Assembly: GCA_029856375.1 (NCBI GenBank)
Contig: JAHQWX010000123.1
Span: forward strand, 1 to 6,077
Reading direction: 5' to 3'
From: Promethearchaeia archaeon
GTDB taxonomy: Archaea > Asgardarchaeota > Lokiarchaeia > Sigyniarchaeales > SOKP01
Length of the DNA: 6,077 nt
Both the position numbers and the translations under genes were made by a program. The notes under the pieces are model-generated. The model was given only the letters and a program-made list of their open reading frames with translations. It was not told the origin of the DNA and did not search any database. Numbering within the stretch: the stretch's first letter is position 1; each line of letters starts with the position of its first letter. Positions 5,191 through 6,077 of the stretch are shown in pieces.

Positions 5191-6077
5191 ATGCAAACAA
5201 GGAAAACGTCGAAAAGAAAGCAAATAATCCTTTTAGCATCACTCGCAGGCGTTTTAATTTCTGTCTTAATTATTTTCCCGCTCGTGTTTTTTGAGCCCGA
5301 ATATAATTACATGTACGTTTCTTCGGTGACGATAAATCGCGGGGAATATCTCTCTGGAAATTTTTCCAATATTAACAATTTCAGCAACAGTGACACATAC
5401 AACCTCAAAACAAAACTAAATCTTTGCACGATCAAGAACATAACGCATAGAGATATATTTATCTGGCCGGAATCTAACATGGATGTAAGTGAAGAAAATT
5501 ATCCAAATAAATCGATTGACGCGACTGATTCGGTTTTACACGCCGATTCTCAGTATTACTATTATAATAGAACTCAAACAGGAGATATAACGACAAACGC
5601 TACAATCGAGTACGAATTTGGATATAATTTCACCGAAGAGGAGTACGCCGCATTAGACAAAATCTTGTTTCAGTATAACTTCAAGAGTTGGATCTATGTC
5701 GATGGAACGGATTCGTATCTCGTAAACCAAACGATTCGAATATATAACATTGATAAACCTGAATGGGTAACATTCAATCCAATGGAGACTATATGGTACA
5801 ATTTAGGTAAATTCGACCCTTCGGATGATATTAGCGATAAAGAAAGTGTTTCCGGAGAAATTGATGTAAAGGCCTTGAACCAAACATGGCTCAAACATGA
5901 ACATGAGGGAGTTAAACTTATTCTATTTGTTGTGAGATTCTATTGGTATATTGATTTTCACGGAAAAACCGATTGGATCGAACATTATGCCTTTATTGAC
6001 CAAGCCCGATTATATACGAATCAATTTGAGGAATCCGATCAGCCAGTAATACACGTTGATTTCAACTTTGAGAACCT
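5191..6077 (+). CDS. Membrane-anchored, probably N-glycosylated surface protein (3' end outside window)
   Basis: The frame runs open from ATG 5191 to the window edge, giving 295 residues without a stop. Residues 1-10 are strongly basic (TRKTSKRKQ), followed by one hydrophobic helix at about 11-34: a signal anchor or uncleaved signal peptide that puts the rest outside the cell. The outer part is rich in Tyr, Asn, Asp and Thr and alternates like beta strands. It has nine N-glycosylation sequons (N57, N63, N83, N106, N126, N136, N146, N179, N230), none in the helix. Only one Cys is present (C79), so disulfides within this part are unlikely. I do not recognise the fold; an S-layer-associated or adhesin-like surface role is an inference from topology and sequons. 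A C-terminal anchor or further domains may lie beyond the window. The start is supported by the TATA box 25 bases upstream. Confidence 0.8.
   Translation, partial: MQTRKTSKRKQIILLASLAGVLISVLIIFPLVFFEPEYNYMYVSSVTINRGEYLSGNFSNINNFSNSDTYNLKTKLNLCTIKNITHRDIFIWPESNMDVSEENYPNKSIDATDSVLHADSQYYYYNRTQTGDITTNATIEYEFGYNFTEEEYAALDKILFQYNFKSWIYVDGTDSYLVNQTIRIYNIDKPEWVTFNPMETIWYNLGKFDPSDDISDKESVSGEIDVKALNQTWLKHEHEGVKLILFVVRFYWYIDFHGKTDWIEHYAFIDQARLYTNQFEESDQPVIHVDFNFEN

Noticed and set aside
5694..5894. Minus-strand frame inside the surface protein gene
   Set aside because: The plus strand is open for 295 codons with a signal anchor, sequons and promoter; the minus frame has none of these.

Overview
The window looks archaeal. 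It encodes an Alba chromatin protein. It has A/T-rich promoter boxes of the archaeal BRE/TATA type, including one about 25 bases ahead of an ATG as in leaderless mRNAs. Genes are followed by plain T-tracts, and GTG and TTG starts are used beside ATG. Base composition is roughly two-thirds A+T by eye. The tandem iron-sulfur proteins resemble, from memory, a family of anaerobic archaea (including Asgard/Lokiarchaeia-type genomes) and anaerobic bacteria. An Asgard archaeon is my best guess but is not proven by the sequence.

Layout. 1-261 (+) is the 3' end of a gene for a membrane protein with a Glu/Lys-rich tail. It converges, with a 4-base gap, on 266-646 (-), a four-helix membrane protein of unknown function. 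Upstream on the same strand lies alba (739-1020, -), followed by a hairpin and T-tract. A gene-free 279-base divergent region (1021-1299) separates alba from the redox genes. It is rich in symmetry: six TTCAAAT/ATTTGAA heptamers, a perfect 14-base palindrome, a pair of outer inverted arms nearly concentric with that palindrome, and a 7-bp hairpin.

The redox block follows. Two tandem paralogues (1300-2448 and 2542-3693, +; about 60% identical by hand count) each carry an N-terminal winged-helix-like region, a central cysteine module (CxC...C...C, then CNCCxxCCG) and a C-terminal two-cluster [4Fe-4S] ferredoxin. Converging on them is a flavodoxin/two-cluster ferredoxin fusion (3723-4535, -). 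Together these look like a small electron-transfer or redox-sensing set. No catalytic subunit is present, so the reaction cannot be named.

Divergent from the flavodoxin fusion is 4584-5156 (+), an unknown 190-residue protein ending in a zinc ribbon. Last is 5191-6077 (+, cut by the window edge), a membrane-anchored surface protein with nine N-glycosylation sequons and a clear leaderless promoter.

The most interesting items are the tandem winged-helix/Cys-rich/ferredoxin pair and the symmetric, repeat-rich control region in front of it.
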